Origin: Salminus brasiliensis
Lineage: Eukaryota > Chordata > Actinopteri > Characiformes > Bryconidae
Length of the DNA: 64,000 bases
Reading direction: 5' to 3'
Assembly (NCBI RefSeq): GCF_030463535.1
Contig: NC_132879.1
Location: forward strand, 39,958,597 to 40,022,596
The stretch's first letter is position 1. The number at the start of each line of letters is the position of its first letter. The translations under genes and the position numbers were made by a program. Shown here in pieces: positions 57,401-64,000 of the stretch. Below the pieces are notes generated by a model that did not search any database, was not told the origin of the DNA, and was given only the letters and a program-made list of their open reading frames with translations.

Positions 57401-58457
57401 TCTCTTCACTGGCTTCCTGTAGCTGCCCGAATGAGATTCAAAACCCTGACGCTGGCCTACAAAGCCAAGAACGGACCAGCCCCTCTGTACTTGATGGCAA
57501 TGGTCAACAGCCGATCTGCACCAAGAGCCCTTCGAGCTTCAAGTACGGCTCGGCTCGACCAGCCATCCCTCAAAATTCATGGAAGAGATGGAATGAGCTT
57601 CCCCTGGGTGTCCGAACGGCAGAGTCGCTCGCTGTCTTCAAACGCAGACTGAAGACCCACCTCTTCAGAGAATACTTGGGCGATTAGCCCAAGTAGAGTG
57701 TTCACCCTACTGACTTGTGTTTAGTAGTGTCTAAACTTATAGGTATCTTATCCTATCCTATTTTAGCCTATTCAAACTAGCGGAGGTTATTCTTAAGTAA
57801 ATAGCAAAGCACTTTTGTGAGTCGCTCTGGATAAGAGTGTCTGCTAAATGCCTTAAATGTAAATGTAAATGTAGACAACAGTTTATCATACAATGTACAT
57901 AAAAAAAAGTCTTTGATGATTCAGCAATATGCTATTTATGGCACTAATTATTAGGTATAAGCTTTTTTGTTGCATTAGCCCGTGTAAAACCAAAGGCACA
58001 AATACCAAACCTGCTTTAAATTAAAAAAGATTTTTCACTGAGCGACTTCCTTCAGTTTCTTCTAAACGTTCAATGCCAATTCTGTCTCAGAGATCACTTA
58101 AACACTTAAGCACTAAATAAGGTAAAATAAAGCAGTACTGGCATTCTAGCTCACTATTTGGCTCCAAGTCTTTGGTGTATCTTGGCAGCACTAAGTGATG
58201 CGTAATAGGTGCATCTGGCCAAGCACAATAAAGAGCCCTGCTTTGTTGGTTGTGGGTTATGCTGATTATTTTTAGCTAATTCAATAATGTGTGTGTGGGA
58301 CAGTGTCTGTTCATGAGGAAGTGGTTTTGTGAAACACTGGGGAGGAAAAGGGTGTGTCACTTACTTTAGTTGGGATGGGTAGGAACTGAAGCCTCCAGAA
58401 GGGTGGGTAGGAGGAGCATAGCCATTCATTTTGGACTTCACAAAAGGGGGTCACCGA
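34798..58457 (-). CDS. eps8: Epidermal growth factor receptor kinase substrate 8 (spliced, full coding region)
   Basis: Actin barbed-end capping and bundling adaptor of microvilli, filopodia and stereocilia tips; it also links ABI1-SOS1 to Rac signalling. Joining 22 GT-AG coding exons (all phases agree) gives 848 aa, against about 822 in human. Order seen: [13 protein letters not shown] start; PTB domain (about 45-200, with [15 protein letters not shown] and [13 protein letters not shown]); proline linker [12 protein letters not shown] (about 205-216); a conserved middle region with [12 protein letters not shown], a Lys-rich helix [14 protein letters not shown] and WEPPV; SH3 (about 530-590, [11 protein letters not shown] to WWKVRNG and VPNNILEI); two microexons; a proline-rich stretch after TDYVPKP; and the C-terminal effector/SAM-like region (about 707-812) ending IMRRRQE. 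An alternative last exon gives 843 aa. The start is the first ATG after a 28-nt leader, with A at -3. The gene is convergent with ptpro. Fish may carry eps8 duplicates; which copy this is cannot be told here. Confidence 0.96.
34949..35059 (-). CDS. eps8: eps8 main (proximal) last exon
   Basis: Residues 813-848 and TGA, acceptor CTCTGTGTAG. Encodes [16 protein letters not shown] and the tail [14 protein letters not shown], almost the same as the mammalian C-terminus. Confidence 0.95.
   Translation of the reverse strand, partial: RSSGSELQEIMRRRQEKLAAAASDSGVESFDEGSNH
36489..36621 (-). CDS. eps8: eps8 exon 22: SAM-like region end
   Basis: Residues 768-812, phase 2 to phase 0, acceptor TGTGTGCAG and donor GTGGGT. 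Encodes [20 protein letters not shown] and [15 protein letters not shown]. Confidence 0.96.
37351..37565 (+). repeat. LINE-like 3' tail abutting an eps8 splice donor
   Basis: GCAATTTCCTTTGGGATCAA followed by TAAATTATCTTATCTTAC is the typical end of a fish non-LTR element with an (ATCTT)n tail. It stops exactly where eps8 exon 21 ends, so the minus-strand donor GTAAGATAAG is read from the tail. The left border is uncertain. Confidence 0.6.
37566..37749 (-). CDS. eps8: eps8 exon 21: start of C-terminal effector region
   Basis: Residues 707-768, phase 1 to phase 2, acceptor TATCCTCTAAG and donor GTAAGA. Encodes [20 protein letters not shown], then [16 protein letters not shown]. This holds the amphipathic capping helix and the SAM-like start. 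Confidence 0.95.
37950..38935 (-). mobile_element. Composite decayed Tc1-like element(s)
   Basis: Left outer motif TACAAAGGTTTGGGCACCCT, repeated near 38115 as AAAGTCTGGGCACCC. A second end-like motif CACTATATGTCCAAATGTAT lies at 38249. The minus strand has broken transposase-like frames at 38467-38812. The right side ends AAAGGCATAGTAATGTTAG, like other Tc1-like ends. Probably two insertions. It lies in the eps8 intron between exons 20 and 21. Confidence 0.6.
38936..40006. other. eps8 intron, nothing recognised
   Basis: Short repeats only: CCTAAT x3 near 38977-38994 and a GGGGATCAGTT-type direct repeat at 39194-39236. No gene signal. Confidence 0.6.
40007..40256 (-). CDS. eps8: eps8 exon 20: proline-rich linker
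   Basis: Residues 624-707, phase 0 to phase 1, acceptor CTCCTGCAG and donor GTACGC. Begins [10 protein letters not shown], then Pro/Ala-rich with several PxxP cores, then [18 protein letters not shown]. Candidate ABI1/SH3-partner and phosphorylation region. Confidence 0.94.
41051..41074 (-). CDS. eps8: eps8 exon 19: 24-nt microexon
   Basis: Encodes QLLGELNE (residues 616-623), phase 0 to phase 0, acceptor TTCTTCAAG and donor GTAATG. The tract upstream on the coding strand is a 21-nt C run. It can be skipped in frame. Confidence 0.85.
41084..41104. repeat. G21/C21 homopolymer at a microexon acceptor
   Basis: 21 G on the plus strand, which is C21 on the eps8 coding strand and ends 9 nt before the microexon. 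It could form a G-quadruplex or i-motif and bind poly(C)-binding proteins (inference). Assembled length may be unreliable. Confidence 0.9.
41389..41560 (+). mobile_element. Tc1-like element fragment (end only)
   Basis: CTCACCATCCACTTTATTAG resembles the terminal repeat of the family at 43126-44258. The interior is lost within about 170 bp. Confidence 0.5.
42220..42255 (-). CDS. eps8: eps8 exon 18: 36-nt microexon
   Basis: Encodes [12 protein letters not shown] (residues 604-615), phase 0 to phase 0, acceptor TCTAAAAG and donor GTAGGG. It lies between the SH3 exons and the proline-rich exon and is skippable in frame. Confidence 0.85.
42644..42784 (-). CDS. eps8: eps8 exon 17: second half of SH3
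   Basis: Residues 557-603, phase 0 to phase 0, acceptor TTGTGATAG and donor GTGAGT. Encodes [13 protein letters not shown] and [10 protein letters not shown], then the post-SH3 YSHTIQ. Confidence 0.96.
42862..42973 (-). CDS. eps8: eps8 exon 16: first half of SH3
   Basis: Residues 519-556, phase 2 to phase 0, acceptor CATTTTAG and donor GTACAG. Encodes [20 protein letters not shown], with the YDF start of an SH3 fold. Confidence 0.96.
43076..43119. repeat. (TA)n microsatellite
   Basis: About 22 TA units directly beside the left end of a Tc1-like element, which inserts at TA. Confidence 0.9.
43126..44258 (+). mobile_element. Near full-length Tc1-like element with terminal inverted repeats
   Basis: About 1.13 kb in the eps8 intron between exons 15 and 16. 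The left end CACTCACTGAGCATTTTATT and the complement of the right end CACTGACTGAGCAATTTATT continue to AGGAA and match at 23 of 25 bases; TA follows the right end. Interior phrases CCAAGAACAGAAAGCTGAGG and TTTGGCACACTTTGGGCC match Tc1-like transposase of the same family as 13740-14300 and 18040-18570. Reading frames are broken. It is itself interrupted by a LINE tail at 43323-43522. Confidence 0.8.
43323..43522 (+). mobile_element. L2-type LINE 3' tail nested in a Tc1-like element
   Basis: AATACTTGGGCGAATAGC, AGCAAAGCACTTTTGTAAGT and CGCTCTGGATAAGAGCATAT, ending in TTAAATGTAAATG, match the LINE at 57188-57870. It is flanked by GCATC on both sides (43318-43322 and 43523-43527), a possible target-site duplication. 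Confidence 0.7.
44262..45275. other. eps8 intron, nothing recognised
   Basis: AT-rich, with a small (AGTATA)n run near 45000-45022. No gene or repeat family recognised. Confidence 0.6.
45276..45412 (-). CDS. eps8: eps8 exon 15
   Basis: Residues 474-519, phase 0 to phase 2, acceptor GCCTCCAG (a tandem CAGCAG allows a one-residue NAGNAG variant) and donor GTAAAA. Encodes [19 protein letters not shown] and ends SRHVD, colinear with the mammalian pre-SH3 region. Confidence 0.93.
45699..45870 (-). CDS. eps8: eps8 exon 14
   Basis: Residues 416-473, phase 2 to phase 0, acceptor AAATCTTAG and donor GTAAGA. Encodes [20 protein letters not shown] then [19 protein letters not shown]. Confidence 0.95.
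46059..46207 (-). CDS. eps8: eps8 exon 13
   Basis: Residues 367-416, phase 0 to phase 2, acceptor TTGTTACAG and donor GTTACT. Encodes [19 protein letters not shown] and [12 protein letters not shown]. Confidence 0.93.
46612..46686 (-). CDS. eps8: eps8 exon 12
   Basis: Residues 342-366, phase 0 to phase 0, acceptor TAATCCTAG and donor GTACGT. Encodes [19 protein letters not shown], nearly identical to mammalian EPS8. Confidence 0.95.
46945..47033 (-). CDS. eps8: eps8 exon 11
   Basis: Residues 312-341, phase 1 to phase 0, acceptor ACACTCTAG and donor GTGAGG. Encodes [20 protein letters not shown] then [10 protein letters not shown]. Confidence 0.95.
47315..47370. repeat. (TA)n(CA)n compound microsatellite
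   Basis: About 11 TA then 16 CA units, 55 bp from a SINE. Confidence 0.9.
47420..47709 (-). mobile_element. tRNA-derived SINE, copy 1
   Basis: On the minus strand the 5' end carries A box TGGCTCAGCGG (47698-47688) and B box GGGTTCGATTCCC (47655-47643), then a tRNA-unrelated body to CACTGTACAG and CACCTTTAC. A related copy is at 63735-63966. Pol III control boxes are intact; a functional tRNA is not expected. It lies in the eps8 intron between exons 10 and 11. Confidence 0.85.
48197..48323 (-). CDS. eps8: eps8 exon 10
   Basis: Residues 270-312, phase 0 to phase 1, acceptor CTTTTCACAG and donor GTGGGC. Encodes [20 protein letters not shown] then a Lys-rich [14 protein letters not shown]. Confidence 0.96.
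49159..49232 (-). CDS. eps8: eps8 exon 9
   Basis: Residues 245-269, phase 1 to phase 0, acceptor GTCGGTGCAG and donor GTGAGT. Encodes [16 protein letters not shown]. Confidence 0.95.
49321..49457 (-). CDS. eps8: eps8 exon 8
   Basis: Residues 199-245, phase 2 to phase 1, acceptor TCATCTTAG and donor GTGAGT. Encodes [20 protein letters not shown] then [13 protein letters not shown]. Confidence 0.95.
49478..49491. promoter_or_regulatory. X-box-like palindrome in eps8 intron
   Basis: GTCGCCATGGCAAC, one mismatch to GTTNCCATGGNAAC, 20 bp from exon 8. Function inferred only. Confidence 0.3.
49741..49823 (-). CDS. eps8: eps8 exon 7
   Basis: Residues 172-199, phase 0 to phase 2, acceptor CTTTCAACAG and donor GTAAGC. 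Encodes [19 protein letters not shown], the end of the PTB region. Confidence 0.94.
50214..50363 (-). CDS. eps8: eps8 exon 6: PTB domain
   Basis: Residues 122-171, phase 0 to phase 0, acceptor TTACATCAG and donor GTGGTA. Encodes [20 protein letters not shown] and [10 protein letters not shown], matching the mammalian PTB core. Confidence 0.96.
50750..51090. repeat. Possible interspersed repeat fragment
   Basis: The stretch around ATAATCACAATGGGATGATA and AAAGCATGGACCATGG resembles interspersed non-LTR sequence I have seen in fish. No ends and no frame. Low certainty. Confidence 0.25.
51290..51451 (-). CDS. eps8: eps8 exon 5: PTB domain
   Basis: Residues 68-121, phase 0 to phase 0, acceptor CTTCTTGCAG and donor GTGAGA. 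Encodes [20 protein letters not shown] then [20 protein letters not shown]. Confidence 0.97.
51685..51752 (-). CDS. eps8: eps8 exon 4
   Basis: Residues 45-67, phase 1 to phase 0, acceptor TTTCCTCAG and donor GTAAGA. Encodes [10 protein letters not shown] and TDTSQYHVE, colinear with the mammalian segment before the PTB domain. Confidence 0.93.
52460..52590. repeat. GA-rich low-complexity stretch
   Basis: Many GAGAGA groups interrupted by other bases. On the eps8 strand it is a long polypyrimidine region. Confidence 0.8.
52784..52847. repeat. (CA)n microsatellite
   Basis: About 32 CA units in an eps8 intron. Confidence 0.95.
53455..53592 (+). repeat. LINE-like 3' tail ending (TTGAC)n, copy 1
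   Basis: GTGACGACAACAGTTGTAAA then AAAGCGCTATACAAATAAA and TTGACTTGACTTGACTT. The same sequence occurs inverted at 59358-59640. Confidence 0.7.
54442..54481. repeat. (CA)n microsatellite
   Basis: 20 CA units after a TA-rich run, eps8 intron. Confidence 0.95.
55162..55175. promoter_or_regulatory. X-box-like (RFX-type) palindrome in eps8 intron
   Basis: GTTGCCATGGAAAC matches all fixed bases of GTTNCCATGGNAAC. It sits in a GC-richer, repeat-free part of the intron, with a forkhead-like AAACAAAA overlapping its right side. RFX factors act in ciliated and hair cells, where EPS8 works; the link is inference. Confidence 0.45.
55657..55724 (-). CDS. eps8: eps8 exon 3
   Basis: Residues 22-44, phase 2 to phase 1, acceptor TTGTCTTGCAG and donor GTGGGT. 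Encodes [20 protein letters not shown], with SAKALY as in mammals. Confidence 0.93.
56651..56985 (+). mobile_element. Non-autonomous Tc1-like element (MITE type), copy 2
   Basis: About 335 bp. Starts CACTATAT and ends TTTGGACATATAGT. The interior CACTGCTCCACAGCTCAATG is shared with the copy at 7119-7485. No coding capacity. Confidence 0.7.
57188..57870 (+). mobile_element. L2-type LINE, 5'-truncated (reverse transcriptase C-terminus and 3' tail)
   Basis: An open frame (57188-57652, 154 codons) reads [24 protein letters not shown] and [20 protein letters not shown], the conserved C-terminal part of L2/CR1-clade ORF2. After it the frame shifts: the expected end (LKTHLFREY) is read in another frame. 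The 3' end is GAGTCGCTCTGGATAAGAGT and an ATGTAA-type tail. It sits in the eps8 intron between exons 2 and 3; dead on arrival. Confidence 0.85.
58365..58457 (-). CDS. eps8: eps8 exon 2: start codon exon
   Basis: ATG at 58429-58427 after 28 nt of leader (58457-58430), acceptor CTCCTTGCAG, donor GTAAGT. Encodes residues 1-22, [20 protein letters not shown]. The first Met in the spliced frame, with A at -3; mammalian EPS8 also begins MNG. Confidence 0.9.
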
Positions 58458-59357
58458 CTGCAAGGAGGAATGGTAAAGCATTGTCAAAACATTTTACAGA
58501 AAAAATATTTAATCATATAACCAATGAAAATTGAGCATTTTTATCTGAGTGCGGGCATGACACAAAGGACTTAAGGACAAAAGAATTAAAATATTAATCA
58601 TAGATGTCAACTGGTATTGACCCATAGAAGTCCACATCAGTAGGAATGCAGAGAATGATCATTTCGGTCTCAGTATTGAACAGATGTTTAAATATGTTTA
58701 AAACGTTTTTGGCTGTTGTCTGACTCAAAGGATGGCATCCCCTTGTATCTCCCTTGAGAATAAGGCATTTACATAGAATCAAGAAGCAAAGCCTTGTTAC
58801 AAAATTAAGAGCTGAGCACTATGTGTACTCATCTCCAACCATCTAAGTATGCACAATATGGTTCAGAGAAACTTTAAGCTGTAAGCTGGTAGAAAATTAG
58901 CAACATGCCACAGTAAGCCCACCTCAAACTGAATGACTACAACTCAAGCTGAAATACATAATATATTAACTAAAATAGCTTTCTTCTCTATAACACAATG
59001 TACTATTTGCTCACACTGCAATTCAATATGTGATTTATAGGCAAACCGACAAACTTCCTTCATACTAATATCTTAAAGAAACTTCTCCCTGATCATAAGA
59101 GAGGTCCAACTTCTGGATCAAGATGAGAAAGTCTAAGTGACTTGAACACTTTTGAGGGCTATTCCATGACCGCTCCTCAGGTGACTGAGTATGTGAATAC
59201 AGTCCCCCCCACAGAGGACTATTCCAAAGACCACCCACCATCTGAGAGTTCAGTGGTGTAGAAACAACTCTACAGAGGTGTGGAAAGGGAGAGATCTGAT
59301 CAGGTGAGTCATCCTTCACAAGTGGGTGAGTGCATGTGATGTCATACATCAAGTGAA

Positions 59358-59640
59358 CAGTCAAGTCAAGTCAAGTCAGATTTATTTGTATAGGGCTTTT
59401 TACAACTGTTGTCGTCACAAAGCAGCCTTACATAAATAGTGATTAATAAAAGACAGAGACAAAGAAGAAACAAGAAAATAGTGTAAGGCATGATGGATCA
59501 AAGACCCCCAGTAAGCAAGCCAACGGCGACAGTGGAAAGGAAAAACTCCCTCAGAGCTGGTGGAAGAAACCTTGGGAGGAACCAAGACTCACAAGGGGGA
59601 CCCATCCTCCTCTGGTCAGAACTATTTAAACATTAATGAT
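59358..59640 (-). repeat. LINE-like 3' tail ending (TTGAC)n, copy 2 (inverted)
   Basis: GTCAAGTCAAGTCAAGTCAG, then TTACAACTGTTGTCGTCAC, GAGCTGGTGGAAGAAACC and GGAACCAAGACTCACAAGGG: the reverse complement of the copy at 53455-53592, extended further. No frame. Confidence 0.75.
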
Positions 59641-59697
59641 AAAAATGACCAAACCAGGTATAACAGAGAGTTAATAATGGTGATATTAATAATGGCA

Positions 59698-59750
59698 GAT
59701 AGTTACGAGTCCAAGTAGCAGATAGTTACAAGTCCAAGTAGCAGATAGCA
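59698..59750. repeat. 26-bp direct repeat, two copies
   Basis: GCAGATAGTTAC(G/A)AGTCCAAGTA twice in tandem. Confidence 0.8.
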
Positions 59751-60169
59751 CAGGTCTGAACACCTGACCACTACAATGAGGAAACTTCCCTAAAATGGGA
59801 AACTGCCCACATCCACACGGCATGAAATGTCACTGAATGGTTTTATGAGAATGAAAATGATGGAAATTGTCTGCTAGGGTCACCACCTTTCACTAAATCA
59901 CAGTCACCAAATTTCAACCACATTTAACACTTCTAAGAGATTCTGGACTGGCGTATCAGACAGCACTCACCTTTCTACCTCTCTACCTTCATCAAACACT
60001 GCCTGAGAAAATATTTTCTGTGTATTATGAAAGTTAAGTTACACTTATGTAGTTTTACAGGACGCTTTACAACTGTCACTTTTCACAATCCTTTATACTC
60101 AGAACTCCAAGACACAACAGCGTACTCTTAACCGGAAACAACCGTCCACCTGGAGGACTGCATTGAGCA

Positions 60170-60405
60170 CTTGTGGTTTACCAGGACAGAGTGCCAAGCC
60201 ATATCTAGGAGCACAGACATGCACTCATTCTTAAAAACATACATACACACTCATTCACAGACACCCAGACCATTTATACAGTAACCAATACACCTGATCT
60301 CCATGTTTTTGAACTGTGGGAGTTCCCCGGAGGAAACTCCACCCAGATAGGGACTTGAATCCAAGACCCGTTGAGATCCTAACCACCAAGCCGCCGTGCC
60401 GCCCA
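60170..60405 (-). repeat. SINE-like repeat
   Basis: On the minus strand: GGGCGGCACGGCGGCTTGGT (tRNA-like head), a degenerate B-box-like region near 60354-60366 (TGGATTCAAGTCC), then GTGGAGTTTCCTCCGGGG, a body common to fish repeats. Confidence 0.6.
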
Positions 60406-61589
60406 CAAGCATCCTATCAGGTCAGTGCCAGAGACTTGTGAAATCTACACCTAGTGGTCCAACAACTTTCTAAGACATGTCATGTTGGGTTTTATCCTGC
60501 AATTTGTCACAAGATCATCGGTTAAATGATGAATAATCTAACTGTATTATAGATAGTACCGCATTCTTGGAAGTCACCTTATCCAGGTCTGTCTATATTG
60601 GTCAGGACAGACAGAATAAATGCTGCAATGGTAGCTGTCTTTACAGAAAATCAGCAAGCAGGAAACAAGCAGGAAACCCTGCTTTTCTCATGTAAATTAT
60701 ATAATGATAAAATATAATGATGACTTCACACTACAGCAACAGCCTTTCCAGTCCAAGCTAAAACAGGCAAAGAGGATTAAGCTACTTTCTGTGCTCCTGT
60801 ACACTGCAGGAGGTGAGAGCTCAAGCTAGGGGGAGCCTTATGCTCCTTATATGTGGATCAGGGCAAATGAAGCAAGTGACCGGAGGGTAAAATAGCTTTA
60901 GAGGAGAGGCTCATAGCTGGAGCAGGAAATACGGTGAACTGAGGCACAGAATAGCAATCACACAGGAGGACAAGTGAGCTAATTATAATCTGAACCCAGA
61001 CTTCAAGGGCAAGTCCTGTCAATCAAGGAAGAGTAAAAAAGTCTTTCCAAGAGCAAGGGCAGCACGACTAACATTACAGGATGCTATGAACAGCAGAGAA
61101 CAAAACTGGATCACACTGCCACAACTAAAAGGGTATATACATAGCAGAAACATGCATAACTGATGACATCACTACATATATAATGTGAAACCACTACACC
61201 ACCATACCAGCATTCCTTCCAATTGCAGTTAAAAACAATAACTGTTATATCTGCATTATTTTGTTGCTTTAGAAGTTAACCAAACAACTGATGTACAGTA
61301 GCTTTTGCTTGCATATATCCAAGCATATCATATACAAACAGGGGCAACCATAATCTAATGCACTTGATCCAGGTCATGTAAATTAGAGCCAGCATTGCTG
61401 GATCTGAACTCTTGAAGGATGACTAGCTTAGTTACACGCTACAGAAGTTAGCAAGCACATTTTCCTTCAAACATTAGATGTTTAAATATTTCCAACAGAA
61501 TGTTTCTCAAACATCAGCTAGCTCCCCTAGCTGGCTAGTTTAGGTTATGTATATTGAAGAAGCTCCACCTTTAGTATCGATCAACTAAC

Positions 61590-62200
61590 ACTTTTGAACC
61601 AATTATCCCCCATTCTCTTAAGTGTTCCAGTGCATCAGTATTTCTGGTAAGCCTTGTGTGCACAGTCATCTTTAGATCATGCCACAGAGCTCAATAGGGT
61701 TCAATTGGCCATTGTTTTGTTGCATAACCCAAATGCATTCTCCGGTTTTCTGTTCTGATAACCAGAGTGTTCTGATACACCTGAATTCGCTATTCCCTCT
61801 CAAAGATTTCAGGTCCTGAGACAACGCATCCTTCAATCGTGTTGCACAGGAACAAATGTTGAGTTTGCATATACCCAAGTCTTCGATAGCCTTTGGCCCT
61901 TCTTGACTCTTTTAGTTCTTGGAGGGATCTCAACAGGCCCCTTATTCCTAGGCACAGTAGTACAGTACCAAAAATCTGTGTGGACTGACATGGTCACCCA
62001 GGTCTTTAGCAATGCTTTTGTAGCCTTTTCCTGCTTCATGCGTCTCTATAACATCTTTTGAGGTCTTCTAAAAGCATTGAGGCATGGTCCACACTAACCA
62101 ACCATTCTTAAGAAAAACAGAGTAGTCAGTAACTAGGCTTTGCGTGTCTTTATTTAATGGGCAGTACCTGAAATCCGCACTTTTAATCTCATGTACTTCA
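61590..62200 (-). mobile_element. Possible decayed DNA transposon
   Basis: The minus strand at 61672-61878 has an NPIELCG-like motif reminiscent of the Tc1 DLNPIE block, followed by other broken frames to 62039. No terminal repeats found; weak. Confidence 0.35.
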
Positions 62201-63734
62201 TTTAAATATTTTATGAACTTGCTATTGGAGAAGCCATTAACACAGAGCTTTACTTACTTTTTCTAGCCTGCACTGTGGATGTTTTTTCAATGTGCTCATT
62301 AAGACATGACTAGTACAACTGTTTGTGTTATTAATTTAGTTAGATTGTGTGTCTATGATTGTGACTGGTTTCAGTCAAGAGGTTAAGCCCATTTGTTTGC
62401 GATATCTTACATGAAGATATTTTGCTTGGTTTCCCTGTCCAAACACAGCCCTATAATCATTAAGGCCCATTTTGGTAACCCCATGATGTTGACTTTAACT
62501 GAAGTAGCCATTAAGCTCGGGCCTGCTTCCAGTGTCGATAAGATCCAAGTAGAAAGGTGACATGCTCAAATCCCCTGCACGCTTTAAACACAGAAAGAGA
62601 GTAAATTAGTTGTTAAACGCATAAATAAACAGAGAACTTTGTATAAAATATGTCCATTGCTTGATGATATAATAAATAATGAATCTTTCCTGATGAAACC
62701 TCCTCCAAATCTCCTGCAGGGCAAGATAATCAGGACACGAGGCGCAGAGAGGAGGAGGAAAAGTATTATTAACCTGTGGGGGATCCTCTATGGGTTTAAA
62801 TACTGGAGCCTCATCAGAAGTGTACAGCAAATGTACAGTCTCTCTGCTCTGTGATTACTTTTCCCATGGCTGCGCTTTTCTTCTCTTTTCTCCCATTTTT
62901 TCTTTCTAAAGCAGGAAATCTCACCCCCGCATGAACCAGCTCTGTGGCCTTCGCTGTAACATCGCTTGGATACATGAGACTGGAATGACCTATTATTCAA
63001 CCATTACTGCTGACACATGCAAGACACCTAATGAACAGCAGAGCCTTTCTAAGAGAGTTGCTTAACCTCACCTCTTCAAGGAGTTTTCTGAGCCAGAAGA
63101 ACTAAACATTTGTCATTTCTATTAACATGCGAGATTGGCATTTTAGTAGCTGCAAGAATCCCAACACATCTAAGATTTCAGTGCTCCAAATTGAGAGTAC
63201 TACCTGATCGGTTCTGTCCGACAACAGAATCCACTTTGGGGATTAAAACTACAGCTGACACCTTTTCTTAAAGAGAACCACTGAAATTTTGCCTTGAGCT
63301 AAATGAAAGAAAGCATTTGCCATTAGCTCGTTTTGAACTTTGCACTTCTGAAATCCAATGTTTGTGGATTTTCAGTTTGAGCAGCAATAAAAGCTGGGCC
63401 ACCAAACACAACGGCAGCACACATTTCCATCAGCCAAAGATAAATATTCAAATACTCACAACTGAGCCATGTTGAGACACCCATAATGAGCAGGACAAGA
63501 TTATTATCACAAACATCAAACAGTGTGGTGCTTCCTCTTATTCCAGGTGTGTAATGAGTTTTTATTTAACACTGCAAACAAAAGAATATAATGAGAAGTG
63601 AAAACAATGTATCTGGTAACACTTTCCTGATGGGAGCATTTATAAGGTTACACCCCTTTTATGACTGACATAAACCTACATACTTAAAGACAAGGCTGCT
63701 TTTGTCAATTAAATTTGTTGATGTTATTTTACCT

Positions 63735-63966
63735 TAAAGTCCCTTCCAACTTTAACTCATACATGCAGTGAACACACATACACAATGAGGACAGTGAGCA
63801 CAGGCCCAGAGCAGTGGGCAACAATCACTGCGGCGCCAGGGGAGCAGAGAGGGTTTAGGGCCTTGATTAGGGACTCAACAGTGACAGCTTGCTGAACCAA
63901 GGTATCAAACCCACAACCCTGTCATCAATAATCCAGGGCTCAAACCACTGAACCACCACTGCCCCT
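63735..63966 (-). mobile_element. tRNA-derived SINE, copy 2 (degenerate)
   Basis: Same head and body as 47420-47709 on the same strand (AGGGGCAGTGGTGGTTCAGT start, GTTGTGGGTTTGATACC for the B box), with more substitutions. Confidence 0.75.
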
Positions 63967-64000
63967 ACAAACAAGGCACTGCAACTAGACAGTCCAACTA

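Larger units (their letters stand above)
58458..64000. other. Upstream eps8 region / first intron
   Basis: No coding exon found. Holds a LINE-like tail, two SINE-like repeats and a possible DNA-transposon relic. A 5' non-coding exon and promoter of eps8 must lie here or further right; no CpG-rich promoter-like block was seen. Confidence 0.5.

Noticed and set aside
57188..57652. 154-codon frame as a host gene
   Set aside because: It is the C-terminal part of an L2-type LINE ORF2 followed by the LINE 3' tail.

Overview
The window is vertebrate genomic DNA, almost certainly from a teleost fish. It holds intron-rich genes with GT-AG junctions, long AT-rich introns, (CA)n/(TA)n microsatellites, many decayed Tc1/mariner-like DNA transposons, L2-type LINE tails and tRNA-derived SINEs of fish type. 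The repeats suggest an otophysan fish (characin or catfish relatives), but that assignment is weak.

Two protein-coding genes were found by splicing the sequence by eye. All junctions used are GT-AG and all phases agree. (1) Plus strand, 1 to 29395: the 3' part of ptpro, a receptor-type tyrosine phosphatase of the R3 subtype (GLEPP1). 22 exons are visible. They encode the end of the ectodomain (five fibronectin III repeats, each on two exons), one transmembrane helix, a known 28-residue alternative cassette, and one complete PTP domain with WPD loop and [10 protein letters not shown] signature. The protein ends in a YENV tail. The 5' part of the gene lies left of the window. (2) Minus strand, 58457 to 34798: eps8, an actin capping and bundling adaptor. 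All coding exons are present: 22 make the main form, about 848 aa. There are a PTB domain, proline-rich linkers, an SH3 domain, a proline-rich stretch and the C-terminal actin-binding/SAM-like region. Upstream 5' non-coding exons were not found and may lie at 58.5-64 kb or beyond.

The two genes converge tail to tail across about 5.4 kb (29.4-34.8 kb), which holds the ptpro 3' UTR, poly(A) signals and a Tc1-like relic. As I recall, PTPRO and EPS8 are neighbours in the same arrangement on human 12p12, so this looks like conserved synteny. The genes are not functionally coupled in an operon sense, but both products work at actin-rich cell protrusions (podocyte foot processes and growth cones for PTPRO; microvilli, stereocilia and filopodia for EPS8).

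Most notable observations: eps8 has two related, in-frame, alternative C-terminal exons 55 bp apart; two symmetric microexons (36 and 24 nt) follow the SH3 domain, one behind a 21-nt C tract on the coding strand; the splice donor of one eps8 exon is built from a LINE-like tail; and three 14-bp X-box (RFX-type) palindromes lie in introns. No RNA genes, CRISPR arrays, viral genes or further protein-coding genes were found.
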